From contig JAETXT010000001.1 in the NCBI GenBank assembly GCA_019188255.1, positions 1,488,001 through 1,552,000 of the forward strand: a stretch of DNA of 64,000 nt. Reading direction: 5' to 3'. This stretch comes from Verticillium longisporum. Lineage: Eukaryota > Ascomycota > Sordariomycetes > Glomerellales > Plectosphaerellaceae. The notes below the pieces were generated by a model. That model had not been told where the DNA came from. It searched no databases and saw only the letters and a program-made list of their open reading frames with translations. Every line of letters starts with the position of its first letter. Position 1 is the first letter of the stretch. A program made the translations under genes and the position numbers. Of this stretch, positions 1-11,381 are shown piece after piece.

Positions 1-109
1 TCGACTTTTGGTATTTTATGATGTCGTCCTTCATTATCACCCTCGGTATCGCAAAACTCCTTTCATCGGCTTCTTGATCCAGCCATTCTCCCCATGACCC
101 CAATCATGC

Positions 110-910
110 CTACACGCTCGGCCCCCCAACACCAGTCATGCCATCGTTGAGGCAGTCGGCAAAGAACTTCATGATGGGGACCATCTCCTCCTTCTCCCTC
201 GGCATCGACACGCCCTTTCTCCTCCAGTGCGCAACCTCGACATTCTCAAACTCGGCCTTGAGCTCCTCAATCTCGTCCAGCTCAAACTGCAGCGCGAGGA
301 CCTTGGTCTTGGCCTTGCCCCGCGCGCTGACCGTCGGCACCATGGACCGCGGCAGCGGCCCGCCCAGCGACAGCACGCCCTTGAACGCCGCGTCCCCCGG
401 CGCCTTGCCCTCCTGCTCCTCCTCGAGCGGCGGCCCGACCCGCAGCTTCGACGCCAGCCCCAGCGCCAGGGACCCGCCCTGGCCGAAGCCGAAGAACATG
501 ATGTCGCCGAGGCTCCAGCCGAGCTTGTCGATGAGGGTCTCCTTGATCAGGCGGTCGCGGACAATCGTCTCGGCCTTTTCGTACCCCGGGTCCGGGTCGA
601 TCTCGCCCGTGGCGTCGTCAATCTTGATGTCGTCGCCCCAGTGGAAGTTGCGCCCGGGCTGGGCGTCCGGGTCGCCGAGGAGCGCGAGCGGCAGGGGCGT
701 CGTGCCCTGGACGGCGATGCTCAGGACGCCGGGGAGGTTGACGCCCTCTGCGAAGCCGGCGTAGGGGATCTCGTGGTCGCCGAGCCCGTGGAAGACGATG
801 AGGAAGGACGTCGTCAGCTCGGCGGGCTTGGGCCACGTTAGGGCGATCTTGACGGCGGGGGAGGAGGCGAGGTGGGCAAAGTCGGCCTCGGTGGGGACGC
901 GGGCGGGCAT
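110..910 (-). CDS. Alpha/beta-hydrolase-like protein (phospholipase/carboxylesterase type), probably non-catalytic
   Basis: A 266-residue intronless protein. The start chosen is the ATG at 910; the frame stays open upstream to 1105, but only from a GTG and through low-complexity sequence. The fold signals are those of acyl-protein thioesterase/carboxylesterase proteins: a beta strand ending in FHGLGDHEIPYAGFAEGV (the HG oxyanion-type loop), an AVQGT segment, an FHWGDD segment and the nucleophile elbow DIMFFGFGQGGSLAL. In acyl-protein thioesterases the elbow reads GFSQGG; here the serine position is glycine. Near the C terminus FELDEIEEL and VAHWRRKG lie where the acid and histidine regions would be. 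It has no signal peptide, so it is probably cytosolic. The hydrolase fold is well supported; the substrate and any activity are unknown, and the missing serine argues for a non-enzymatic role. Confidence 0.8.
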   Translation of the reverse strand: MPARVPTEADFAHLASSPAVKIALTWPKPAELTTSFLIVFHGLGDHEIPYAGFAEGVNLPGVLSIAVQGTTPLPLALLGDPDAQPGRNFHWGDDIKIDDATGEIDPDPGYEKAETIVRDRLIKETLIDKLGWSLGDIMFFGFGQGGSLALGLASKLRVGPPLEEEQEGKAPGDAAFKGVLSLGGPLPRSMVPTVSARGKAKTKVLALQFELDEIEELKAEFENVEVAHWRRKGVSMPREKEEMVPIMKFFADCLNDGMTGVGGPSV

Positions 911-1502
911 CTTGGCGTGCCTTGGATGTAGCGGATGAAGGGGTGCCTCCAATGCGTTCTGTCGATGTGCCTGGTTGCGTAGATGTCGTGATGGCTGAGG
1001 ATGCGCTGAGATGCCTAAAGCTGACTGTGTGGGTGGGTGAGTGATCGATTCACTGCTTTGGTGGGGTCGAGATGACGTTGGCTCAGTGCGGCTATCGAGG
1101 GGCACGACCCCGCTGTGCCTGCCGCTGAGATTTCTTTGGGGCGGGGCGTTGGACCCCTGGTGCTAGTTGGGCGATTATGTCATCGGCCCCTTTCACGATC
1201 CCTTCACATCGGTCCTTCACTTTTCTGAGTTTCTGGGACTGATGGCTCCTTTTACAAACCCCATTTTTTCAAGCAGAGTAGAGAAGAAATGACCGAAATC
1301 GGAGGCCAAGCCAAGCCGGAGGCCAGACAAAGGCACAGGTTGGTGAGCGCAGTGAAGTGCTCTGGCCATACAACGGCGGACACAATTAAGATTTCACTGT
1401 ATTGGTAGCAAGAAGACTACATAATCAAAAAAGGCCACCGCCTTCCGCTCCCGCCAAACACCACGCTACGCATGCATTAAATCAACACCACGACCTCTTC
1501 GT
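911..1502. other. Intergenic, hydrolase 5' flank and alkaline phosphatase 3' flank
   Basis: No gene recognised. This holds the upstream region of the hydrolase and the downstream region of the alkaline phosphatase, which lies on the same strand. Confidence 0.5.
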
Positions 1503-3762
1503 TCACTCGACAGCGCGCTTCCTCTTACAAGGGCTGTTGCTATCCCTGGGCTGACCGAGGCCGAAGCAGTTGGCCATCTTGTAGAAGATGTCCGTATTGT
1601 CGTACGACCCGCCAAAGGTCTCCTGGCAGGGACCCATGGCGTACACCATGACGTCCGTCAGCGAGTGTATGCCCTGAGCCTCGTCGACGGGGATGGTGCC
1701 GTTGACTACGAAGCCGTCGGGGGCGTCCTTGGGGTTGACGTAGTTGTCGTTGGGCGCCAGAGGCAAAGTCGGCTTGCGGGGCGACTCGTGAAGGCGGTAG
1801 TTCTCGCGGCGGTCGGGGTTGGCGCCGAAGCCGGCGGCGATGGCGTAGCGAGGAGTCCAGTTGAGGGGGAAGTTGGGGCCAGTGTTGTAGCTGACGTTGG
1901 GGTTGGGCGATGTGTACTGCGACTGGCCCGAGCGAGCGTAGGTGCCGACGGCGCGGCGCTTGGAGCGGAAGTCCTCCTGCTCGGCGAGGTACTTGGTATC
2001 GGTACCACCAAAGACGCTGTGCTGGTTAGCTTTGGTACGTACACCAAAAATAAGGTATCACTCACTCGAAGCCGTGGCCGTGATCGGCAGAGACCACGAT
2101 CAGCGTCTCGTCGAGGATGCCGAGTTCCTTAAGCTTGGCAATCGTGGCGCGGACAGTATCATCGAGCTCGAGCAGGTCACCAAGAGCGCGGTCGTAGTCG
2201 AGAGCGTGCATCTGCTTGTCGATGGAGGCAGCCTCAGACATGAGGAAGAAACCATCCTCGCTGGCACGGTTGTGAAGGACGTCAATAGCCTTCAGGGTCA
2301 TTTCCTTGAGACCGGGCAGATCCTTGGCGTCGCCATCACCACCGGCAGGGCTGTTCTTGAGGCCCTGGAGGTTGTTGGTGTAGACGTTGCGGTCGAGCCA
2401 GGTGGGGAGGTTGCCCTTGCAGAAGATTCCGAGGGCCTTCTCGCCAGAGTCAGCGGCCTCGAGAGCCGTCTTGTTCTGCGAAACAGTGTAGCCTTGGTTG
2501 GCAAACTCGGCATAGTAGTCCTTGCCCTTGTAGGAGCCGCTGCCGGGGATGAACTGCTCGGCACCGCCACCAAAGTAGACGTCGGGGCCCTTGTGGCTGG
2601 GCCAGGAGTAGTTGCTGATACCGTTCAGAGCCTGCTCGATCAGGGGTCCGTACTGCGAGCGAGCACGGGTGTGGCCAGTCAAGGCGATGGGGGTGGCATC
2701 GGCCATGAAGGCAGTCGACACAGCGCCCCAGATGGTGCCCTACACTCGTTAGTCTTGCTTGTAGCGAAAAGGGCCTGTTTGGGAGTGTACTCACCCAGAT
2801 ACGGGTGCTGAGCTCAACAATGGTCTCAACCTTGGGGTCGTCAAATGGATCGGGAGAAGAATCGGCGTAGATACTAGGGCCGATTAGCTCTGGCAGTGCA
2901 TGTATTTTCCCATGTTGCTCACCCCATGGCGTTGACGGTGCTCTTGTGGCCGGTGTACAGAGCAGACGCCGAGTTGGCCGAGTCGGTGATGTAGGTGTCG
3001 ATGGAGTGCGTCATCTGGTGACCAAGGACAGGGAAGCTGTCAAGAGCCAGCTTCGTCTGGTACTTTCCGTTGATGCTCTTGTGTCCGAGGAGACGAGCGG
3101 CAGTGATCTGTTGGGGGTATTGTCAGTTCCTGGCACCATTGCAAATCTGCAATCTCACAACCATACCATGTTCGTGGTCATGCCGTCACCTAGAAAAGAC
3201 CAATCAGCTGGATTCAGTAATTGAGCTGTATCTGAAACATACCAATGAAGAAGATGATGTTCTTGGCCTTCTTCTCCGTCGCCAGCGGTCGCACGACCCA
3301 GTTGGCGGTGGTCTTCTTGTCGCCATAGTAGCTCAGGCTGACCTCGTAGTTGCCAGGCTCGTAAATGGCGACACGGCGCCAGACCTTAGACGCCACATTG
3401 ACGGCGGAGCTCTCCTTGGCATCCTCGGCGTAGAGGTCCTCGTACCAGTGGAAGGTCCAGGACTCGAGCTTCGGCTCCTTGTCAATCTTGAAGAAGCCCT
3501 CGAGAGACTTGGTCTCGCCGCCCTCCTTGGTGATTGTGACGGAGAAATCTTCGTCGGGAACGCCCTTGTTGAAGGCCTCCGAGCCGTTGACGGGAGCGTG
3601 AACCTCGACGCGAAGGTCGAAGAACTGGCCAGGTAGAAAGTCGGACTGGTCGGGCGGCAGGACGCAACCAAGGTCGGGGCACGAGCCGAGACGCTGGAAC
3701 GTCTGGGCTGAGACGGCAGAAAGGCCGGCGGCCGCGAGGGCGAGAATGTTGAGCTTGGCCAT
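1503..3762 (-). CDS. Secreted alkaline phosphatase, six exons
   Basis: Spliced protein of 664 residues. Introns read by eye: about 3190-3242, 3108-3166, 2874-2922, 2740-2794 and 2017-2065, all GT-AG and 49-59 nt; the phases agree and the total is divisible by three. The N terminus is a clear signal peptide ending near AVSA-QTF, followed by about 170 residues of beta-rich N-terminal domain. The catalytic domain starts at KNIIFFIGDGM (metal-binding Asp), then HSIDTYITDSANSASA, whose DSA holds the phosphorylated nucleophile serine, then STAFMADATP, MSEAASIDKQMHALD and VVSADHGHGF. It ends with GIHSLTDVMVYAMGP, the C-terminal metal-ligand histidine segment. It hydrolyses phosphate monoesters, most likely outside the cell or in the vacuole, for phosphate scavenging. 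There are several NxS/T sites. Broad fungal alkaline phosphatase is certain; whether it is Pho-regulated cannot be read here. Confidence 0.93.
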
Positions 3763-5258
3763 TGTGACGCTGAGCTTGATGCCTTCTCGCTTTCCGATCT
3801 CCTAGGTCGGCAAGGCTTCTTTGAAAAGGGGAGCTTTACAACGCTGGCGCAGAAGTGGCTGGACAAGGAAAGAACAACAAAAGACCGTTGGGCGGCTGAG
3901 AGGGAGGGCTTCGAACTTATACGGCTCGGGGGGGGGTGATTTCCAAGCTGTCAAGCTATCGAACCCTGCCAGTCGCACGTGCCGATCCATGGACTTTTGC
4001 GAGGTTGCAGAGCTCTCGCTCGGCGCCGGATCCATTGTCATTGCTGCATGGCGCCAGGCTCAAGACGGCTTCGCGACCGCGGCTACGACGTGGTATGCAG
4101 AAACGGTGGTGAACCTGGTTTGCTCGTGGTGGGTTGACGAACCCAGACGGGCAGCCGTTGCAGCTGTTCTAAACCCTGCGAGGGGAGGAAGGTCTGCATG
4201 ATCCCGCTCGTTGGTGATAAGGCATCGGAGCGAGCGTGCAACGACCGGCACAGGGCTGGGGTGGGGAGAAGAGAGATGACCGGTGATGGACAACGTGGGA
4301 CGTTCAGCCGATCATGTTGACCGATGAGGGCACGTGCTGCACCTCTCTGTGTTGCCAGCTTGGCGGGTCAAGGCCTAGCGCGCTGCCAGTGCAGCGTGAG
4401 GGTGGAAATGAAGATCACCAAAGGGCATGCTCGAAGGTGTTCGCTCGCGTAGAGAGGAGAGCTTCTTCCGTGTCGACAAGGACCGAGTCAAGGTGGAGTT
4501 GAACAAGAAGAAGTGGGCTCAACAGACTAGCGGCCTGTCTGTCGGATCAGGGTCGAAAGCCGGCGGGTGTTACAACGAGGTGAGGTCAGTCCAGTTGAGA
4601 GGGGTAGCATGGTGCATTCGGACGCTTGCAGGATGATGATTCGTCAATGGCGAGCTCCCAGGTGCAGGGTTGTCGATGATCGATGATGCTGTTGATCTGG
4701 CGGAAAAGGCAAACCGGACGGCTCGAAGCCTCGTGGACGATTCCGAGCTTCTCATTGGCTGTGAGGGCTGACCGGGTAGGACCAGCATCGACGGTTCAAG
4801 GGGGACGTGAGGGGGAACCAGTTGGCCGAAGCTGCATGCAGCTGCCCGCTATGCACTAGTCTGGCTGTTGAATGTTGCACAGGTCTTGTGTTGGTCAATC
4901 TTTTTTTTTTTTTTTTTGGCTTCCGTTCAGTGTTCTGAGGGTGGTGGGCTCGTACGTCAACATGGTTTTGCCGAGTCTTGGGAGCAAGTCGATCTGCTGT
5001 GTGAATGGCGAACAGAGAGCAGTTTGTCTTCCTTTACCTAAACACTGCGAGATATCGCGTCTCGAATCATGGAATGTCTCAGATTCCGAATGTAGCATTC
5101 TCCGGATTCCTGTCAAATTTGCAGATCACATCATCCGTCAGATTGCCGAACAGATCGTGCAGTGCATCAAGCATCCAGAGTGCCCACGGCCCGCCGCATG
5201 GCATCCTCGTCTGAGCGCACATCATGGCCATCAAGGTAGCAGAATGTTCTTCAGTGTA
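3763..5258. other. Intergenic 1.5 kb, alkaline phosphatase promoter side
   Basis: No convincing gene. It contains the alkaline phosphatase upstream region and the 3' flank of the queuine transferase gene. A run of 17 T lies at 4901-4917. The short open frames here show no family signature. Confidence 0.5.
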
Positions 5259-6806
5259 TTAATTGACAAGCGCACCGCCCTCCTCTTTAGATGCGAAGCC
5301 CTTCTTGTCTAGCTCGACAGAGCTCTCATCCGGCACCACAGGGGTCTCCGTCGCGCTCCTTGCAGCTCGAGCAGACTCGCTCGTCGCATCACTGGGACGC
5401 ACAGCGCCCTCTGCGCCTTCGCCGCCGTCGTTCAAGTTGGCCCACTTGCTCTCGTTGATCTTTGGTTGATTGGCAATGCCCTTGAAATGATAGCCTCGAG
5501 CTCTGGGACGCGAACCAGACCCGAGTGGTATTTCCGCCTCATACGTTGCCACGAACTGTTCTGAGAGCTCTTCGAACCGCGTGGGGCCTGCTGCAAAAGC
5601 GGCACGAATACCAGCAAAGAACTCGCCGACCACGTGGTGGTTGTGTATCTGCAGCAGCGTCCATGCGAGCATCTCGTTTGCGTTGAGGAGGTGGTGGATG
5701 TAGGCCCGATGGTGCTTCGTGCATGCGTAGCACTGACAGCCAGGGGCAAGCGGTGTCACCGATGTGACGTGTTCGGGCGACCACATGCTGGTGCCCAGGG
5801 CCAGTGGATGTTCGTGGGGACCCTCTGGGGGCGGGAACGTAAAGTCAAGCGCGATGCCCGCGTCAGAGGTGGTGTTGAGGAACGGCACAGCGCAAATATC
5901 GACGCCGGCAGCGATCTGCTCGAGGATCTGCTGGGGCGATGTAACGGTATGGAGCGAGAGTCGCGCCAGGGGCACCAGCGGCTTGTAGTGCTCGAGAACC
6001 GCTGGTAGTAGCTTAACATCGTAGATCGCCAGGCCTACCAGTGCGTCAAGTTCGTCCTCGGACAATTGCTTGAGGTACTGCCACTGAACATGGTGCGGCA
6101 CTCCCACAATGGGGGCAAACACTGCAGTTCCAGATTCGCGCAGCTTTTCCCTGCGGCTGGGCTTCAGGAACCGGGCCACCCACTCCTCGGTCCGGTCCGC
6201 CATGCGCACGAGTTTCTTGGCGGGCGGGCGAACACTTGTGTGAAAGAGTTCGGCGGGCGCAATGGCAATGTCGGGGCCGAGTGCTTCGATGTGCGCGGCA
6301 TATGTATCGATAGGCAGCGTCGACGCTCCAGTTGACGTCCAGATGGAGAGCGACTGGCTGCCGTTGCCAACTGGCGTCTTCACCGGCGTGCATCGGCGCG
6401 GGCCCATGATGGTCACCATATCTCGGGGGAAGCCTGTGAAGGCGTGCAGCGGTCTGGCCAGCGTGGGCGGAGCGCTTAGAATAGGCGGGCTCTTCTTCTC
6501 GATGACTAGAGGGGTTGGCATGAGTCTCAATGTCCTGTGCGAAAGCGTCTTGGGGCACTTACAATCCTCGAGTGCCATGTAAGCACCTCCAAAAGTTGCG
6601 TATTTTGAGAGAATATCTGGCGTGACATGAGGCACGGTTCCCCTTGATGAGATGGCGATGAAATGGGGTGTGTCGATGACTTTACGGTTAGGCAACGCAA
6701 GGCTACCTAGCCTCGCCGCCGAGCCCTGTTGCAGCGCTGACTGTAGAACCTTGAAAGCCATCCCGTCTGGTGATGCCTCATTTGAGGACGTTGGACCGTT
6801 TATCAT
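5259..6806 (-). CDS. QTRT2: Queuine tRNA-ribosyltransferase accessory subunit 2
   Basis: The non-catalytic partner of the TGT heterodimer that exchanges guanine for queuine at tRNA wobble position 34. Diagnostic stretches: TPHFIAISSRGTVPHVTPD near the N terminus, the TIM-barrel strands, and the C-terminal zinc site GCQCYACTKHHRAYIHHLL (C-x-C-x2-C then His). The next block, NEMLAWTLLQIHNHH, is also typical of the family. A 57-nt intron (6506-6562, GTAAGT...CTAG) has a length divisible by three and no stop, so the unspliced frame stays open; splicing joins the ...YMALED... and ...FIEKKSPPIL... parts. The spliced product is 496 residues from the ATG at 6806; ATG 6761 is an alternative start that would give a protein beginning MAFKV. 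The C-terminal 90 residues are low-complexity. Queuine is salvaged from diet or microbes, since eukaryotes do not make it. Confidence 0.9.
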   Translation of the reverse strand: MINGPTSSNEASPDGMAFKVLQSALQQGSAARLGSLALPNRKVIDTPHFIAISSRGTVPHVTPDILSKYATFGGAYMALEDCKCPKTLSHRTLRLMPTPLVIEKKSPPILSAPPTLARPLHAFTGFPRDMVTIMGPRRCTPVKTPVGNGSQSLSIWTSTGASTLPIDTYAAHIEALGPDIAIAPAELFHTSVRPPAKKLVRMADRTEEWVARFLKPSRREKLRESGTAVFAPIVGVPHHVQWQYLKQLSEDELDALVGLAIYDVKLLPAVLEHYKPLVPLARLSLHTVTSPQQILEQIAAGVDICAVPFLNTTSDAGIALDFTFPPPEGPHEHPLALGTSMWSPEHVTSVTPLAPGCQCYACTKHHRAYIHHLLNANEMLAWTLLQIHNHHVVGEFFAGIRAAFAAGPTRFEELSEQFVATYEAEIPLGSGSRPRARGYHFKGIANQPKINESKWANLNDGGEGAEGAVRPSDATSESARAARSATETPVVPDESSVELDKKGFASKEEGGALVN

Positions 6807-7731
6807 AATATCATAGTCCTTTTCCTCTGCCGGATGGGTGGGAAAGGGAAGCGAAGAATGACGAGTAGGCAGTGAGCTTGTGGGAATACGAGAAGGAGAG
6901 GGAGAGTCTATGATGCCAAGCCTGACGAGGAGAGAGTGCGAGAATCAAAGGAATGTATGCGATCACTCTGGCTGTTCTGAGCTATGGCCAGTACCTACCT
7001 ACCTACCTAGGCAGGTGAAAGGGAAAGGGCAACTTTGGCGGGAACGTCGATCGCACGAAGACAGCCGCTGCTTGGTCGTGATGACTTTGCTGAATCACTC
7101 ACTAGCCCACTAAATTTTACCATAGCCATCGTGTCCCCCACGCAAGGCCCCCATTCGACGTTTCTCACCAGCCACATATGCCCTCACTAGCCACTCCCTA
7201 CCTGATCTCTCCTTGCTTTATCGATTCCATCATGTGGCTTTGCCGAACAGTAGTCGCTTCACACTGCATGCAGGGACCCGGGGCCAGTGGGCCAATCACT
7301 GGAACATCCCCCCCAACGTTGCTCTACGGCTTCTTCGGGATGGATGTCCCTAGGCACGCCCTGGTCCAGCTGATGGGTGCTTGATTCAGTGCCGGCAGTC
7401 TTGCGACGTGCTCTCATGACCTGGATAAGGTCTCGGTTGTAAATGCTAAATACACAGCAGTTCTCCTGCCCACAACGCCCCTTTCCGCGGTGTTTGTCGA
7501 AACGCCAGTTTCAAGACCAAGACCGCCAGTACATGTTCTGCTTTGACAGCGCAACACCACCATCACCCATCATCGATTTAGTAAGCTCGGATCGCGCCCG
7601 AGTGGCGGCCCCATCCGTGGCGCTTTCCAAGAAATGCTGACGGATCTGGTGCGGCACAGCCAAACGAAACACTCTAGGAGTCGCGGGGGCATTGTCCTGC
7701 CCTTCGTCTTCTCCGTCACAACTGCACCAGA
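6807..7731. other. Divergent intergenic region between QTRT2 and the LCCL gene
   Basis: No gene recognised. It carries a CCTA-repeat/CCTAGG element at about 6992-7013, one of several such motifs between genes in this window. It serves as the promoter side for both flanking genes. Confidence 0.5.
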
Positions 7732-9746
7732 ATGAGCGTCGATGGCTTTGCCGAAGACGCTCTCCTCCTAAGCAGCATGGAACGCCAAGAAGCCACCGAG
7801 AGACCTGCTGCCGAGCGAGGTGATGCCACTGCGACGGCGGCCGACCATCCCGACGCCCCGATCCCCGATTCCACCACCACCGCCCAACAGCGACGCGAGC
7901 TCGAGGTAGAGGACGACTCATCGACTTCCACCCCGAGGTTCTTGCAGGATGATCGAAACGGAAAGAGATGGAAGTGGGTGCCGTACCCCGTATACCGTTT
8001 GTGGAAAGCCACAGCGACCTGGGCACAGGGTCCCCAGAACCCGCGCGATTGGAAGATCAAGCCCGTCTTTCCGCGCATCCAGGAGTACCCTCTGCTGCTC
8101 GTTGAGAAGTACCTGCCGAAAAGGAAACAACGTCTTGCTGTCGTTTTTTTCTACGTAGCCATCTGGGCTGTCACCTTTGCGCTTGTCAAGCGAGCCGAGA
8201 CGCTCGCCACCGAGATCGAGGGCTGGGGCACACCTTCGGAGATTGGGTGCGGCGCCACGTACTGGGGCGCCGGAAACCGATGCGGCATCAATGGTGTCGA
8301 CTGTCGGCCGTTCAATGGCAGTGGTTTTGCCTTCAGGTGTTCGGCGAACTGCCGGTCCGTTCATGTCCTCAATCCCCGCGCTGTTGGCGATCAGGAAATC
8401 GTCTACCAGCCCTTCGTCATCGGCGGCCCCAACGGCACGAACGATGCTTTCTACCGCGGCGATTCATTCATCTGCGAGGCTGCTATCCACGCGGGCGTCA
8501 TTTCCAATGAGAGAGGAGGGTGTGGTGTTGTGAAGGTGGTCGGCAGACGGCAGGACTACGTCAGCTCGAGCCACCATGGCATCAAGAGCGTTGGCTTTGA
8601 CTCCTACTTCCCACTATCCTTTGTCTTTGAGCAGGACATTGAGTGCAAGTCTCGCGACATGCGATGGGATTTGCTGGCCGTCTCGGTCGTCTATACGTCT
8701 GTCATGTCGCTATTTACCGCCTCCTCGGCTCTCTTCTTCTTCGCCAACTTCGTTGGTATCTTCTGGCACGTCGGCATTGCATCGGACCCCCAGGACACTC
8801 CAGCATAGCTGGTCTCGTCTCGAACATCCTCGGAAAGTTCCTGCCCGCCATGTTCTGTGCCTATGTCATGTACGACAAGATGGGAGGCCGCCGTTTGCTC
8901 CGCGGCCTCACCGCGCAGGTCGAGAAGACGGTGCTTTGGCTCGGCGCCTGCTGGGTGGGCGCCTTGACTAATTACACGCTCGACTTCATTCCCATCTCAA
9001 GATTGACGGGTCACGACCTGCAGCAGCAACCGGGCGCCAAGGCCGCGCTCGCCATCATCGTCATTGTCTTGTTTGTCATCGTTGTCAAGCAGATCTGGTT
9101 CTTTAGGCAGGAAGGTCGGCTGCTGAAGTACCTCAAGCTGTACGCGCTCTTCGTCGGTGGCATCGTCATTTGCCTGCTGCTCCCGGGCCTCAACTTGCGC
9201 ATCCATCACTACATCTTAGCCCTGCTGCTGTTGCCAGGCACGAGCATGCAGACGCGGCCCAGCCTCTTGTATCAAGGTCTCCTCGTCGGTCTCTTCATCA
9301 ACGGCATCGCGCGCTGGGGCTTTGACCCTCTGCTGCAGACGGGCGCCTCCCTTCAAGGCGATGCCCAGCATGGCTCGCCCCTGCCCGTCATCAGGGCCCC
9401 CGAAATCAACCTTGGCGAAGCCCTGTGGACGGCCAACTTCACCTGGGCGACGCCTCCTGCCCCTCGTTTTGACGGCATTAGCGTACTCGCCAAGGATGTG
9501 GAGAGGTCCCGGACATATGGTGACGAGGGGGAAGGTTCCGAGACGAGTTACTTGAGGGAACGCAACCCAGAGCTGCGTCACAATGAGTATTTTCGCTTCG
9601 CATACATGGAGGGCACGCAGACGTGGGACTACACCAAGGCGGGCAAGTGGAACACTGAGGGCGAGTGGACTGAGATGAAAGCTGGCCCGAGCAAGGTCCG
9701 GGCGCGAGAGCTTGAAGGGAGTGAAGTGATTAAGCACAAGCGGTGA
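7732..9746 (+). CDS. LCCL-domain polytopic membrane protein, frame broken once in this sequence
   Basis: The first frame runs from ATG 7732 to a stop at 8808, the second from inside it to 9746. They meet at the C5 run 8787-8791, where ...HVGIASD... passes to ...PPGHSSIAGL.... One extra C would make a single protein of 671 residues. The N terminus is acidic and disordered, with a first membrane segment at LAVVFFYVAIWAVTFALV. The LCCL domain follows, with its cysteines in IGCGATYWGAGNRCG, GVDCRPF, AFRCSANC, FICEAAIHAGVI and GGCGVVKVVG. After it come about seven more hydrophobic segments. LCCL domains are extracellular or lumenal cysteine-knot-like modules; fungal members are multi-span proteins of unknown role. 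No stop other than the frameshift is seen, so an assembly error is as likely as a broken gene. Confidence 0.88.
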
Positions 9747-9935
9747 GCGGTTTGATGCACATAGATGCATACATGTTCTTGGAGATCTGCGGTGATGGTT
9801 CCTTAGGTCGGTGGATGGATTGTTCGCCGACTTAGACACAGATCACGATGGATTTGATGGCTAGATGGATGCATAATTAAATACCCAACCTCGAGTCATT
9901 CCCTCATACGAATACAAACGTCAATTACAGGCTCC

Positions 9936-10745
9936 TTATTCGTCTTCATGGCTATCAAAGTTCGACCCTTTGCATTGCAGCAGCATCTTGCTTGCCTCCA
10001 CAGGATCGATACTTTCTACCTCTCCAGCAACAAGGCAGCTCGAATGCCCCCACACGCTCTGGGGCTCAACATCCAGACGTCCCAGAACACTTCCAATATT
10101 ACCACTCCTGACTCCGCCCCCAATGATGATCGTCAACCTTCCTTGCGCTTTCCTGGTCACCACCCTCAAGATCTCGACGTTCTCCGGCGCCCGTCCCGGC
10201 CCTCCAGACGTCAAGATGGCATCGAAGCCACAGGCAGCAACACTTTGTATGGCTTGCTCGACCTTGGCCTCCTTTTCATCCAGACTGACTCCCTCCAGTC
10301 CAGCAACAAGCTCGTCAAAAGCCCGATGAAATGTGCACACCAAGCCTCCTGCCGCCTCCACCAGCTTTGAATTCCTCTCGCGGTCAGCCTCAACCCCAGG
10401 CGCCCCTCTTTTTAACACTCCAAACACGAACCCATCCCCTCTCTCCGCTTTCAAGCCTCCATCGGCACGCAACCTCTTCACGTCGGTGAGCATGGTCTCG
10501 AACTCTGCCTCTGAATACACGAAATCCAACCCTTCAGCGGGGGGTCCCCTTGGCCGGATCATGACTCGATTCGGGATCGTCAACGAGGAAGATACAGCGC
10601 GCAGGTCATCGAGAGTGGGCGTCAGGCCCCCGGCGGGATACGAGCCTTGTGCATTGAGCTCGATGCGCTGGGCGCCGAGAGACTGAGCGTGAAGAGCTGC
10701 CGCCGGGGAGAAGACGGGGATCTCGAGAGATGTGGCTGGCGGCAT
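9936..10745 (-). CDS. cutC: CutC-family copper homeostasis protein
   Basis: A 269-residue intronless protein from ATG 10745; the frame is open to 10871, but the family N terminus LEIPVFSPAAALHAQSLGA fits the internal start. CutC proteins are small TIM barrels. Visible family blocks are QRIELNAQGSYPAGGLTPT, RVMIRPRG, FVFGVLK, CTFHRAFDEL (conserved His-Arg), AILTSGGPGRAPEN and LTIIIGGGVRSGNI, in the expected order over the full length. It is cytosolic. The family is linked to copper handling in bacteria and animals, but biochemical proof is limited; in fungi the role is inferred. It converges tail to tail with the LCCL gene, separated by about 190 bp. Confidence 0.9.
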   Translation of the reverse strand: MPPATSLEIPVFSPAAALHAQSLGAQRIELNAQGSYPAGGLTPTLDDLRAVSSSLTIPNRVMIRPRGPPAEGLDFVYSEAEFETMLTDVKRLRADGGLKAERGDGFVFGVLKRGAPGVEADRERNSKLVEAAGGLVCTFHRAFDELVAGLEGVSLDEKEAKVEQAIQSVAACGFDAILTSGGPGRAPENVEILRVVTRKAQGRLTIIIGGGVRSGNIGSVLGRLDVEPQSVWGHSSCLVAGEVESIDPVEASKMLLQCKGSNFDSHEDE

Positions 10746-11381
10746 CGTGATAGTATCGCGGAGCGTGATCAGCACGAGTCTGTAAAGTGTACCAGACTGT
10801 CGAACAGTGGAAAAAACAAGTCGTGCGCTGTTTTGTTCTGGGATAACAGACGAACTTGGTGAGAGCTTCATGTAACGTTGTAGAGCTCTTAGTCAGCTGG
10901 TGGATCTACCTACTCCTCGGGGGCTCACGACGTGGCAGAGGATGTTCGCACTCAACGGTCCTTGGGGTCTTCTCGTATGAAGGATCTATGAGTCGTCTGG
11001 TGCTGAATGCTGTTCTTGCGCTGCCTATGGTGTTCGGTGTTAAGTATGGCTCAGAGCATCCTTGCAGTCTCTCGTCACAGTTAAGTTCTGAAAAGCAAAA
11101 TCGATTACTACCTAGGTACCAAAGCCGGCGTCAAACCGGGCAATTCTCCAATGATGCAATCCCCAATACAGGAGCAACCTGCTGAATGGAAGCCCAGCTC
11201 GATTTCCTGATTCTTGGTATCCCTAAAACCGACGATGCTTCGTGTCTCCTGATCTGTCGGAGGCCTTCCCTCAAGCGATGCAACCTGACTGCCACCCATG
11301 TTCTCTTCTATCTTGTACTGGGTGCATCATTTCCCCATCTTGATTCACTGAAGCTCAGCGCGTTGTACGGGCAATGCGGAT
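10746..11381. other. Intergenic, upstream of cutC
   Basis: No gene seen. It includes the cutC upstream region with a CTACCTAGGTACC element near 11108-11120, and the 3' flank of the interrupted gene that follows. Confidence 0.45.

Noticed and set aside
138..841. Long plus-strand open frames over the first gene
   Set aside because: Low-complexity Arg/Leu/Ala composition and exact overlap with the minus-strand hydrolase frame; they are complementary-strand shadows of a GC-rich gene.
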